Below, in pieces: positions 26,815 to 34,767 of a stretch of 64,000 nt of DNA (positions are counted from its first letter, which is position 1; each line of letters opens with the position of its first letter). The position numbers and the translations under genes are program-made. This stretch comes from CBDFKJ01 sp965248805 (GTDB lineage Bacteria; Pseudomonadota; Alphaproteobacteria; UBA6615): assembly GCA_965248805.1 (NCBI GenBank), contig CBDFKJ010000008.1, positions 124,001 to 188,000 on the forward strand, written 5' to 3'. The notes beneath the pieces are model-generated. The model was not told the DNA's origin and made no database searches. It worked only from the letters and a program-made list of their open reading frames with translations.

Positions 26815-27531
26815 CTAGGCCCGCAGCCTCTGTGCCTGCTTGTGCGCGTACATCGCCTGGTCGGTGCGGTCCAGCGCCTCGCCGACATTCTCTTCGCCGG
26901 TGAAGGTGTAGATGCCGAAGGAAACGCTGATCGGATGCGTTTCGTCGCTCCAGACCAACGGCGTATCGGCGATGGTGGCCGCGAGCGCCCGGGCTTTTTC
27001 CTCGGCGGTCGCGCCGTCGGTGTGGGCGAGGATCACGCCGAACTCGTCGCCGCCCAAACGCCCTACGATGTCGAACTCGCGAACGCTCTGCATCAGCAAT
27101 TCGGCAATGTACTTCAGGACCGCGACACCGGCGGCGTGGCCGCCGGTGTCGTTGATCAGCTTAAGGCCATTGACGTCGAAGAACAGCACGCTCGACGGCG
27201 TGCCGTAGCGCTCGGCATAGGAGACGAGCCGGCTCAATTCGCGCACGAATGCCCGCCGGTTGTAGATCGGAACCAGCGCGTCTTCGTCGGCCAGCTGCTC
27301 CAGATAGGTGACGCGCTGCTGTGCGCGCTTCAGATCGGTGCGCAGGTTGGCGACCTCCGCCTTCAGTGAGTCGATCGCCTCGCGGACCTTGGACGTCAGC
27401 TCGCTCGTCGGAATGCCGGCTATAAACGCCGAATCCTGCGGCGGCGGCGCGATCGGGTGGACCGAAGCGCGCGCCGCGCGCTGTCGCGACGGCGTGGCCG
27501 CCGGCGGCGACGACGTCTTGACGATTTTCAT
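26815..27531 (-). CDS. Diguanylate cyclase (GGDEF domain protein)
   Basis: A 238-residue cytoplasmic GGDEF protein. An Ala/Pro-rich N-terminus is followed by a predicted coiled coil (about residues 45-80), then ADEDALVPIYNRRAFVREL and VLFFDVNGLKLINDTGGH. The active-site motif GRLGGDEFGVIL (GGDEF at 160-164) is intact, and SVSFGIYTF closes the domain, so cyclic-di-GMP synthesis is plausible. No RxxD inhibitory site is evident upstream of GGDEF. No sensor or membrane segment is seen. It could influence polysaccharide production, but no direct link is visible. Confidence 0.92.
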   Translation of the reverse strand: MKIVKTSSPPAATPSRQRAARASVHPIAPPPQDSAFIAGIPTSELTSKVREAIDSLKAEVANLRTDLKRAQQRVTYLEQLADEDALVPIYNRRAFVRELSRLVSYAERYGTPSSVLFFDVNGLKLINDTGGHAAGVAVLKYIAELLMQSVREFDIVGRLGGDEFGVILAHTDGATAEEKARALAATIADTPLVWSDETHPISVSFGIYTFTGEENVGEALDRTDQAMYAHKQAQRLRA

Positions 27532-27677
27532 CGTCCTGGCTCCGGGTTAGCGCTGGCCAGCACTGTCTGGATGGGCATTGCGACCCCCTAGCTACCGGCG
27601 CACGCTAGCCGAATAGGGTTAACAAACCATTCCCACCGGGTGCGAGGGGTCCAGGTATGCAATCAGCGGTCGGCGCC

Positions 27678-27705
27678 TTGCGGCTCGCCGGCCCGGCCCT
27701 ATAAT
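27678..27705 (+). promoter_or_regulatory. Sigma-70-like promoter before purE
   Basis: TTGCGG at 27678-27683 and a perfect TATAAT at 27700-27705 are separated by 16 bases. It lies 38 bases before the purE ATG at 27744. The region otherwise is GC-rich, so the match stands out. Assigned from sequence alone. Confidence 0.6.
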
Positions 27706-27743
27706 CCGCGGCTCCCCCAACCCCGAAAACATCGCGATCCGAG

Positions 27744-28247
27744 ATGACGCGACCCCTCGTAGGCATCGTTATGGGCAGCCAGTCGGACTGGGCCACGATG
27801 CGCCAGGCGGCGGAGACATTGGCCGCGCTCGGCATCGCCCATGAAACGCGCGTCGTATCCGCGCACCGCACCCCGCGCCGGCTTTACGACTATGCGTCGA
27901 GCGCGCGCGAGCGGGGCCTGCAAGTGATCATCGCCGGCGCCGGCGGCGCGGCGCACCTACCCGGCATGATGGCGTCGATGACAGCGTTGCCGGTGCTGGG
28001 GGTTCCGATTGAGAGCAATACACTGAGCGGGCTCGACAGTCTGCTGTCGATCGTGCAGATGCCCGCCGGCGTGCCCGTGGGCACGTTGGCGATCGGCGGC
28101 GCCGGCGCGGTTAACGCCGCCTTGCTCGCCGCCGCCGTGGTGAGCCTTGGCGACCCGGCGGTGGCGCAAGCGCTCGACGACTGGCGCCAACGCCAGACCG
28201 ATGCGGTTGCGCAGCGGCCCGGCGACGACGCCGGCGTCACGGGCTAA
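27744..28247 (+). CDS. purE: 5-(carboxyamino)imidazole ribonucleotide mutase
   Basis: A 167-residue class I PurE, converting N5-CAIR to CAIR in purine synthesis. VGIVMGSQSDWATM is the substrate-phosphate loop, HETRVVSAHRTPRRLYDYA carries the conserved active-site His, and VIIAGAGGAAHLPGMMAS and VPIESNTLSGLDSLLSIVQMPAGVPVGTLAIG are family blocks. It is followed by purK with only a few bases between, forming one unit under the promoter at 27678. The sequence is intact. Confidence 0.96.
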   Translation: MTRPLVGIVMGSQSDWATMRQAAETLAALGIAHETRVVSAHRTPRRLYDYASSARERGLQVIIAGAGGAAHLPGMMASMTALPVLGVPIESNTLSGLDSLLSIVQMPAGVPVGTLAIGGAGAVNAALLAAAVVSLGDPAVAQALDDWRQRQTDAVAQRPGDDAGVTG

Positions 28248-28250
28248 TCA

Positions 28251-29330
28251 TTGACGCACTTCGTGCTGCCGCCCGGATCGACGATCGGCATTCTCGGCGG
28301 CGGTCAATTGGGCCGCATGACCGCCCTCGCCGCCGCGCGCCTCGGCTACCGCTGTCATATCTACTGCCAGCAAGAGGGATCGCCGGCGGCGCAGGTCGCG
28401 GCTCATGCGACCATCGCTTCGTTCGTCGACGCGGTGGCACTGCGGTCGTTCGCCGATGCCGTCGACGTCGTGACGTACGAATTCGAAAACATCCCGCAAC
28501 CGCCGGTTGCGGCGATCGAAGGCCAAGTCGCGGTCAGGCCGAGCGCATCGGTGTTGGCGATCGCGCAAGACCGTACAGTCGAGAAGACCTTTCTGGTGGA
28601 GGCCGGCGTCGACACGGCACCGTTCGCTTGCGTTGACGACGCCGAAACTCTGACAGTCGCGCTTGCGTCCCTGGGGCGCCCCGCGGTCCTGAAAACCGCG
28701 CGGCTGGGCTATGACGGCAAGGGCCAGGTGTTGATCTCGCCCGACGCCGATCCGGCCGTGGCGTGGGCCGAGGTAGCTGGGGCGTCGGCCATCGTCGAGC
28801 AGTTTGTCGCGTTCGAGCGCGAGATAGCCGTTATCGTGGCGCGCGCCCAGGACGGCGCGATGGCGGCCTACGATCCGGTCGAGAACCAGCACGAGCACCA
28901 CATCTTGCGGCGCACACTCGCGCCCGCCCCGATCCCGCCGGCCCTGGCCAAGGCCGCACGGTCGCTCGCCCTGAGGATCGCGGAGCGGCTGGAACTCATC
29001 GGGCTGCTGGCGGTCGAGATGTTCGTCACCCATGACGGCCGGCTGCTGGTCAACGAACTTGCGCCGCGCCCGCAAAATTCAGGCCATTGGACGATCGATG
29101 CGTGTGACGTCAGCCAATTCGAGCAGCTGGTAAGGGCGATCTGCGGCCTGCCGCTAGGATCGCCGGCGCGGCGCTGGGATGCGGAGATGCTCAATCTGCT
29201 GGGCGACGAGACCGGGGACTGGCCAAAGTACTTGGCCGATCCGGCAGCGCGCCTGCATCTCTACGGCAAGACCGAGGCGCGTCCGGGGCGCAAAATGGGC
29301 CACGTGACCTGGCTCAAGCCGCGCTCTTAA
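28251..29330 (+). CDS. purK: N5-carboxyaminoimidazole ribonucleotide synthase
   Basis: A 359-residue ATP-grasp enzyme that makes N5-CAIR from AIR and bicarbonate, the substrate of PurE. It starts at TTG 28251. TIGILGGGQLGRMTALAAARLGY is the N-terminal fold, FADAVDVVTYEFENIP and SVLAIAQDRTVEKTFL follow, RPAVLKTARLGYDGKGQ is the ATP loop, and LLVNELAPRPQNSGHWTIDAC is the metal-binding segment. Three bases separate it from purE. The convergent COQ9 gene lies immediately after. Confidence 0.96.
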   Translation: MTHFVLPPGSTIGILGGGQLGRMTALAAARLGYRCHIYCQQEGSPAAQVAAHATIASFVDAVALRSFADAVDVVTYEFENIPQPPVAAIEGQVAVRPSASVLAIAQDRTVEKTFLVEAGVDTAPFACVDDAETLTVALASLGRPAVLKTARLGYDGKGQVLISPDADPAVAWAEVAGASAIVEQFVAFEREIAVIVARAQDGAMAAYDPVENQHEHHILRRTLAPAPIPPALAKAARSLALRIAERLELIGLLAVEMFVTHDGRLLVNELAPRPQNSGHWTIDACDVSQFEQLVRAICGLPLGSPARRWDAEMLNLLGDETGDWPKYLADPAARLHLYGKTEARPGRKMGHVTWLKPRS

Positions 29331-29347
29331 GGTAACGCCGCTGCGGT

Positions 29348-30025
29348 TCAGGCGTGGCGGCTGCCCAGCGGCGAAATTTGGCGCAACAGAGCCAGCGGCG
29401 CGGACAGTTGCCGGCATGCGTCACGCAGCCGGGCCTTGCGCTTGGGGATCCGCATCACGCCATCGATGCGGCGGCCTAGGAAGGCCCACGTGTCGGCGTC
29501 GCCGGACGAGGTGTCGCTGAGCCAGACCATCAGTGTCGATGCGTACACGCACGCCAGCGTCGCCCGCTTGGTATAGAAGCTGAAATCGGTCGAGGTGTCG
29601 CCGACCGCGTACCACATGGCATCGACGGTTCGGTACAGGCAGCGCGTCGCCAGCGCGGCGTGGCCAGGCAGCGCGAGATAGGCGACCGTGCGGCGCACCG
29701 CTTCCCGGTCGGACGTGTTCTGCTGCAATCGCGTGCGCACGGCCAGCGTTATGCGGTCGCGGATGCGCATGGGCACCAGATCAGTGTCCGCCAAGGCCTC
29801 GACCATGTTCGTGTCCGCCCGGGCGCTGTGATAGTCGATGATCTGCGCTACCCCGCCCGGAAAGGCGCGCTCGGCGTCGAACGGCGTTCGCCCGATGTCC
29901 TGCGCCGCACGCTGGACGGCCCGCATGGTCCAGCCGTCGAACGGCACGTGACGCAACAGCGCATCGAGCAGCTCGGCGCGCAAACCGTCGATGGGATCGC
30001 TCGAGCGCGAGCTGCGGCTAGGCAT
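29348..30025 (-). CDS. COQ9 family protein
   Basis: A 225-residue protein related to COQ9, a TetR-fold lipid-binding protein that supports ubiquinone biosynthesis by presenting intermediates to COQ7-type hydroxylases. RAELLDALLRHVPFDGWTMRAVQRAAQDIG, AFPGGVAQIIDYHSARAD and DRITLAVRTRLQ are the helical core; SDTSSGDADTWAFLGRRIDGVMRI is the conserved C-terminal helix. Start at 30025 (MPSRSSRSSDPIDGLRAELL) overlaps the def stop by eight bases. A longer start at 30109 would run into the def C-terminus. It is probably co-transcribed with def. Confidence 0.88.
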   Translation of the reverse strand: MPSRSSRSSDPIDGLRAELLDALLRHVPFDGWTMRAVQRAAQDIGRTPFDAERAFPGGVAQIIDYHSARADTNMVEALADTDLVPMRIRDRITLAVRTRLQQNTSDREAVRRTVAYLALPGHAALATRCLYRTVDAMWYAVGDTSTDFSFYTKRATLACVYASTLMVWLSDTSSGDADTWAFLGRRIDGVMRIPKRKARLRDACRQLSAPLALLRQISPLGSRHA

Positions 30026-30638
30026 CGGCGGCCTCGACTTCGGCGGCTTCAGGAGCGTCAGGGGCATTAGGGGCCTCGGCTTCGCGATCGGCCTCGGCGC
30101 GACGCGCACGCTCAGCTGCGGTGTTCATTTCCTCGACGAAACCGAAGCGCGCCATATCATCCATGCGCATGGGATAGAGCACGCCGTCCAGATGGTCGCA
30201 TTCGTGCTGCACCACCCGCGCGTGAAAGTCGCGCGCGTCGCGTGTCACCCGCTCGCCGTCGGGAGTCGCATAGCTGTAGCGGATGTGTGTGGCGCGCGCT
30301 ACCTGCCCGGCCAGCCCCGGCAGCGAGAGGCATGCCTCCCAGCCGAGCGCCGTCTCTTCGGTCAGCGCCTCGATCCCGGGGTTGATCATCACGGTTAGCG
30401 GCACCTCGGCGTCGGCGTCCTCTTGATTGGCCGCGCGCTCGGCCGGAATCGCGAACACCACCACGCGCTTCAAGGCGTGAACCTGCGGCGCCGCCAGACC
30501 GGCGCCGTCGGCGTCCGCCATGGTCTCGATCATGTCCGACACCAGCCGGCGGATATCCGGCGCCGTCGGATCGTCGATTTCGGCCGCCTTCTGGCGCAGC
30601 ACGGGGTGGCCCATGCGGGCAATCTTCAGTATGGCCAT
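30018..30638 (-). CDS. def: Peptide deformylase with acidic C-terminal tail
   Basis: A 206-residue metalloenzyme removing N-formyl from nascent proteins. The three family motifs are present: GAGLAAPQV (about 45-53), WEACLSLPG with metal Cys103, and QHECDHLDG with His145 and His149. Motif 2 has Ala in place of the usual Gly (EACLS versus EGCLS). After about residue 175 there is an Ala/Glu/Arg-rich extension not part of the fold, making it longer than standard PDFs. It overlaps the COQ9-family gene. Confidence 0.94.
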   Translation of the reverse strand: MAILKIARMGHPVLRQKAAEIDDPTAPDIRRLVSDMIETMADADGAGLAAPQVHALKRVVVFAIPAERAANQEDADAEVPLTVMINPGIEALTEETALGWEACLSLPGLAGQVARATHIRYSYATPDGERVTRDARDFHARVVQHECDHLDGVLYPMRMDDMARFGFVEEMNTAAERARRAEADREAEAPNAPDAPEAAEVEAADA

Positions 30639-30748
30639 GACCGCAATATGGTTGGCGCGACGCGTGCGGTAAAGGCTCGCTCCGAGTAGCGTGCGCTGGC
30701 CAACCGGTCTAGGCTTTCTTAACGACTCCGATCGTAAGCAGACGATAG

Positions 30749-31591
30749 ATGCAGTCCTACACCTATATCGATGGCGATTGGCACGCCGGCAATCCGCCGC
30801 TGATCGGCGCCATGGACCATGCGGCGTGGCTGGGCTCGATCGTGTTCGACGGCGCCCGTGCCTTCGATGGCGTGACGCCCGACCTCGACCGCCACTGCGC
30901 GCGCCTGGTACGCTCGGCGCAGGCCATGGGACTGAAATCGATGCTGGCGCCGGGCGAGATCATGGACGTGGCGCTCGACGGTATCGGCAAGTTCCCGAAG
31001 GGTGTGGCGCTCTACATCAAGCCGATGCTTTTCGCCACCTCGGGCATGCACCTGTTGTGCCCCGATCCCGACTCGACGCGTTTTGCCATGGTCATGTTCG
31101 AGGCGCCATTGCCGGAGCCCAACGGCTTTTCGGCGTGCGTGTCCTCCTACCGACGGCCGACGCGCGAATCGGCGCCGACCGACGCCAAGGCGTCGTGCCA
31201 CTACCCCAACGGCGCGCGCGCGGTGAAGGAGGCGGTCGATCAGGGCTTCACCAACGCCGTGCTGCGCGATGCGCTGGGCAATGTCGCGGAGTTCGCAACC
31301 GCCAACCTGTTCCTCGCCAAGGATGGCGTGTGCGTCACGCCCTATCCCAACGGTACGTTCCTGAACGGCGTCACGCGCCAACGCGTGATCGAGCTTTTGC
31401 GCACCGAGGGCGTGACGGTCGAGGAACGCGTCGTGCCGGTCGACGAACTGGCCACCGCCGACGAGATCTTCTCCACCGGCAACTACTCCAAGGTCATGCC
31501 GCTGACCCGGATGGGCGATCGCGATCTGCAACCCGGCCCGATCTTCCGCCGCGCCCGCGAGCTGTATTGGGACTTCGCCCATTCGCGGTGA
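30749..31591 (+). CDS. Branched-chain amino acid aminotransferase-like (class IV)
   Basis: A 280-residue fold-IV PLP aminotransferase. MDHAAWLGSIVFDGARAFDGV contains the N-terminal core, VALYIKPMLFA and ESAPTDAKASCHYPNGARAV place the PLP lysine in TDAKAS, and GNVAEFATANLFLAKDGV and FLNGVTRQRVIELL are the C-terminal phosphate and substrate motifs. It is likely a branched-chain amino acid aminotransferase, although D-amino acid or other class IV activities are not excluded. It is expressed away from def and ends just before a convergent GNAT gene. Confidence 0.87.
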   Translation: MQSYTYIDGDWHAGNPPLIGAMDHAAWLGSIVFDGARAFDGVTPDLDRHCARLVRSAQAMGLKSMLAPGEIMDVALDGIGKFPKGVALYIKPMLFATSGMHLLCPDPDSTRFAMVMFEAPLPEPNGFSACVSSYRRPTRESAPTDAKASCHYPNGARAVKEAVDQGFTNAVLRDALGNVAEFATANLFLAKDGVCVTPYPNGTFLNGVTRQRVIELLRTEGVTVEERVVPVDELATADEIFSTGNYSKVMPLTRMGDRDLQPGPIFRRARELYWDFAHSR

Positions 31592-31594
31592 GAT

Positions 31595-32141
31595 CTACGT
31601 CGGGTCGGCGGATCGCAGCGCCGCCAAGTCCCGCCAACCGTAGGCGACTTTCGAAAATCGCGTGTCCCGCGAGCGTTTGTTCACGCTCACCGATCACGTC
31701 GCCACCCAGCGCTCCGTAAAACCGGCGGCCGGGGAGGTTGTCGCGGAACACCCACACGGCGGATGCCCGATGGCCCGCGGCGCTCAGCGCGTCGGTCATA
31801 GCTGTGATGAGCGCCCGTCCCAGGCCGTGACGTTGCATTGCGCGCCGGACGTGTAGCGCTTGGTATTCGCCGGTGTAGCCAGCCTCGACGAGTTCGCGCG
31901 TGCGCTGCCCGCCGCATCTTCCGAATCCCACAATGGTTGCACCGGCGGTGGCGACGAACGTCGAAATTGAACCATTTTGTTCCGTCATATATCGCCTCCA
32001 TCTTCGTACCTGCCGGTCGACCGACATGGACGCCAGGACCGCGGCGGGCAAGACGTCGCGATATGCCTCCCTCCAGCCTTCGATACCCGTCGCAGCGATC
32101 GCATCGATATCGTCGAGAGTCGCCTCGCGGATCAGGGTCAC
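31595..32141 (-). pseudogene. GNAT acetyltransferase (tandem copy 1), frameshifted near the C-terminus
   Basis: Begins MTLIREATLDDIDAIAATGIEGWREAYRD, with ALHVRRAMQRHGLGRALITAM (the Q/RxxGxG/A acetyl-CoA loop). Near 31655 a one-base shift moves the reading from HAIFESRL to the frame FSKVAYGWRDLAALRSADPT with a TAG at 31595. That tail matches the tail of its tandem paralogue (EVAYGWRELTALSRPDARAS). Without the shift the reading runs on antisense through the aminotransferase gene to 31494. It overlaps copy 2 by ATGA. Substrate is unknown. Confidence 0.75.
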
Positions 32142-32695
32142 GACGCGCGCGCGTCTGGCCGCGACAACGCGGTCAGCTCCCGCCAGCCGTAGGCGACCTC
32201 GAGGTAGGTGTGCTCCGGAAGGCGGTCCTCACGTTCGCCGACAAGCTCGCCACTCAGGGCCTCGTAGAAGCGCCGCGCCGAGGCATTGTCGCGCAAGACC
32301 CAGACCGTGGCGCCGGCATGGCCACGCGTGGCCAGGTCGTCGGCCATCGCCGCGATCAGGGATCGGCCGACGCCGGCGCGCTGCGCGTGGCGCAACAGAT
32401 AGATCGCCAGGAACTCTCCGGTAAAGCCGCCGTCGGAAAACTCGGCCGTTCGCTGCGCCCCGCAATCGGCAAAGCCGAGGATGTCTCCGCCAGCCGACGC
32501 GGCCGCAACTAACGTGGTGGTCGTCGAACCGGGGTCGGCCATGAACCGGCGGCGCGAGGCCGCGCGCGCCTCGACCGACAGCGAGGACAGCAGCTCGGCC
32601 GGCAATATGTCGGCATAGGCCTGCCGCCAGCACAGTACATGTACGGCCGCGATGGCCCCGGCGTCGTCGACGCTGGCCCGGCGGATCAGTGCCAT
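32138..32695 (-). CDS. GNAT acetyltransferase (tandem copy 2)
   Basis: A 185-residue GNAT protein, MALIRRASVDDAGAIAAVHV and CWRQAYADILPAELLSSLSV, with FADCGAQRTAEFSDGGFTGEF and LRHAQRAGVGRSLIAAM (acetyl-CoA-binding loop), VWVLRDNASARRFYEALSG and a C-terminal AYGWREL. It is clearly a paralogue of the neighbouring gene: the two align end to end, so a tandem duplication is implied. Its start lies five bases from the lysS stop. Intact; substrate not predictable. Confidence 0.85.
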   Translation of the reverse strand: MALIRRASVDDAGAIAAVHVLCWRQAYADILPAELLSSLSVEARAASRRRFMADPGSTTTTLVAAASAGGDILGFADCGAQRTAEFSDGGFTGEFLAIYLLRHAQRAGVGRSLIAAMADDLATRGHAGATVWVLRDNASARRFYEALSGELVGEREDRLPEHTYLEVAYGWRELTALSRPDARAS

Positions 32696-32699
32696 GTCG

Positions 32700-34307
32700 C
32701 TAGCCGGCGTCCGGTGGAGCCGTCAGGTCTCCGGCCAGCGCGCTCTGGATCAGCGCAATCGTCTCGGCAACGCCGTACAGCGCCACGAACGAGCCGAAGC
32801 GCGGGCCCTGGCTATGACCCAGCAGGATCTCATAAAGCGCGCGGAACCAGTCGCGGAGATTGGCGAAGGGATGGCGCTTGCCGATCTCATAGACCTCGGT
32901 CTGGATCGCCTCGGCATCGGCGCCCAGCGGCAACGCCTGCAACATCCGTAGCAGGTCTTCGAGTGCGGCGCGCTCGGTATCGTCCGGCGGGCGGAAGCGG
33001 CGCTCCGGCTTCACGAAGTCCCGGTAGTAGGCGATGGCGTGGCCGACCAGGCGGTCGAGCAGCGCGTCGGGCTCGCGCGTCGCGTCGGGCGCGTAACGGC
33101 GGATGAACCCCCACAGCACGTCGGCGTCCTCGGTATGGCAGACGCTGGCCAAGTTCAGTAGCAAGGCGAAGCTGACCGGTGCGCTCACGCGCGGTGGCGC
33201 GCCACCATGAATGTGCCAGACCGGATTCTCCGGCTGCGCGGCCGCGGTCTGCGCCGAATACTTTTCGATCCAGCTCAGGTATTCGTCCACGTGCTTCGGA
33301 ATGACATCGAAATGCAGGCGCTTCGCCGCCTTGGGCTTGTGGTACATGAACAGCGACAGGCTTTCCGGCGGACCGTAGGTCAGCCACTCCTCGACCGCCA
33401 AGCCGTTGCCCCTAGACTTGGAAATCTTCTCGCCCTTGTCGTCGAGGAACATCTCGTAGGTGAAACCCTCCGGTGGCCGGCCGCCAAGGGCGCGGCAGAT
33501 GCGCCCGGACAGGCGCACGGAGTCGATCAGATCCTTGCCCGACATCTCGTAGTCGACGCCCAACGCCGTCCAACGCATCGCCCAATCGACGCGCCACTGC
33601 AGCTTGCAGTGACCGCCGGTCACCGGCGCCTCGAAGCGCTCGCCGTCCTCGTCGCGGAACACGATCGTGCCGTCGGCGGGCCGCACCTCCTCGGCCGGTG
33701 TCTGCAGCACGACGCCGGTCTTCGGACTGATCGGCAGGAACGGGCAATAGCTCGCCCGCCGCTCGGCGCGCAGCTCGGGCAGCACGACCGCGATCACCTT
33801 GTCATACTCGTTCAGTACAGCGAGCAGCGTCGCGTCGAACCGTCCGGTGCGATAGCACTCGGTGGCCGAGAGGAACTCGTAATCGAACCCGAATTGATCG
33901 AGGAACGCGCGCAGCCGGGCGTTGTTGTGGGCGGCGAAGCTGTCATGGGTGCCGAAGGGATCGGGCACGACGCTGAGCGGCTTGCCGAGATGCTCGGCCA
34001 CCATCTGCGCATTGGGGATGTTGTCGGGCACTTTGCGCAGCCCGTCGAGGTCGTCGGAAAAGGCGATCAGCTTGGTCGGGATGTCACACAGGCTGGCGAA
34101 GGCGTGGCGCACCATGGTAGTGCGCGCCACCTCGGCGAAGGTGCCGATATGCGGCAGTCCGGAGGGACCGTAGCCGGTCTCGAACAACACGTGGCCCTTG
34201 TCGGTCGCGCGCGCAGCATCAGCACCGCCGATGCGGTCCAGCAGCTTGCGTGCCTCTTGAAACGGCCAGGCGCGTGCGTCGCGCGCCAACGCCGGCGGGT
34301 CGGCCAT
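32700..34307 (-). CDS. lysS: Lysyl-tRNA synthetase, class I
   Basis: A 535-residue class I LysRS, the archaeal-type enzyme that replaces the usual class II form in alphaproteobacteria and spirochaetes. GYGPSGLPHIGTFAEVAR carries the HIGH-type motif (HIGT), KLIAFSDDLDGLRKVPDN follows, and FLDDKGEKISKSRGNGL carries the KMSKS-type motif (KISKS). The anticodon-binding domain covers the last 150 residues. It is a useful taxonomic marker here. It is preceded on the same strand by a small unknown gene and followed by two GNATs. Confidence 0.96.
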   Translation of the reverse strand: MADPPALARDARAWPFQEARKLLDRIGGADAARATDKGHVLFETGYGPSGLPHIGTFAEVARTTMVRHAFASLCDIPTKLIAFSDDLDGLRKVPDNIPNAQMVAEHLGKPLSVVPDPFGTHDSFAAHNNARLRAFLDQFGFDYEFLSATECYRTGRFDATLLAVLNEYDKVIAVVLPELRAERRASYCPFLPISPKTGVVLQTPAEEVRPADGTIVFRDEDGERFEAPVTGGHCKLQWRVDWAMRWTALGVDYEMSGKDLIDSVRLSGRICRALGGRPPEGFTYEMFLDDKGEKISKSRGNGLAVEEWLTYGPPESLSLFMYHKPKAAKRLHFDVIPKHVDEYLSWIEKYSAQTAAAQPENPVWHIHGGAPPRVSAPVSFALLLNLASVCHTEDADVLWGFIRRYAPDATREPDALLDRLVGHAIAYYRDFVKPERRFRPPDDTERAALEDLLRMLQALPLGADAEAIQTEVYEIGKRHPFANLRDWFRALYEILLGHSQGPRFGSFVALYGVAETIALIQSALAGDLTAPPDAG

Positions 34308-34408
34308 GGTGGACTGCGCTATGATGATCGCGCGCGACCGTATGGCGCGCGATCGAACGCGTCAACGCATGCCGTGGTTGTTCGAGGCCGTTGCGAACAT
34401 TGAAACCG

Positions 34409-34609
34409 TCAGGCGGTCACGTCGACGCGCGAGCCGAGCTCGGCGCCGGTGTCTCCGCCATCACTGGTCTCCGCTCCTTGCACGGGTATGACACGGGTCG
34501 GATCACCGTCCTGTGCCTGATCCTGCGCCGGCTGCGCAGCTTGGCTCTCGCTCGTTACCGGTCTGCTCGGAACGAGGGTCGATACCTGACTCACTCCACC
34601 GACTTCCAT
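34409..34609 (-). CDS. Small hypothetical protein
   Basis: A predicted 66-residue protein: MEVGGVSQVSTLVPSRPVTS, then a Gln/Asp/Ala-rich middle and the ending GAELGSRVDVTA. A GGAGG six bases upstream of the ATG at 34609 supports this start over one at 34621. No domain was recognised; the hydrophilic middle suggests disorder, and the VDVTA-like ending recalls short motility-associated proteins of other bacteria without establishing it. The longer minus-strand reading into the helicase gene is an antisense shadow. Confidence 0.45.
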   Translation of the reverse strand: MEVGGVSQVSTLVPSRPVTSESQAAQPAQDQAQDGDPTRVIPVQGAETSDGGDTGAELGSRVDVTA

Positions 34610-34767
34610 AGGCGCCTCCATCCTGGCAAAACGCACACCTCTCTCACGGCACATCATGCGGCGATACGCGGTGAAAGTCACCAACGATCGCCGCTGATAC
34701 CGGCGAAGTTTTCGCGGCATTTTACGCATATCGTTCCCTCCGCCGGTGGCGGTGGTTATCGTCTGGC

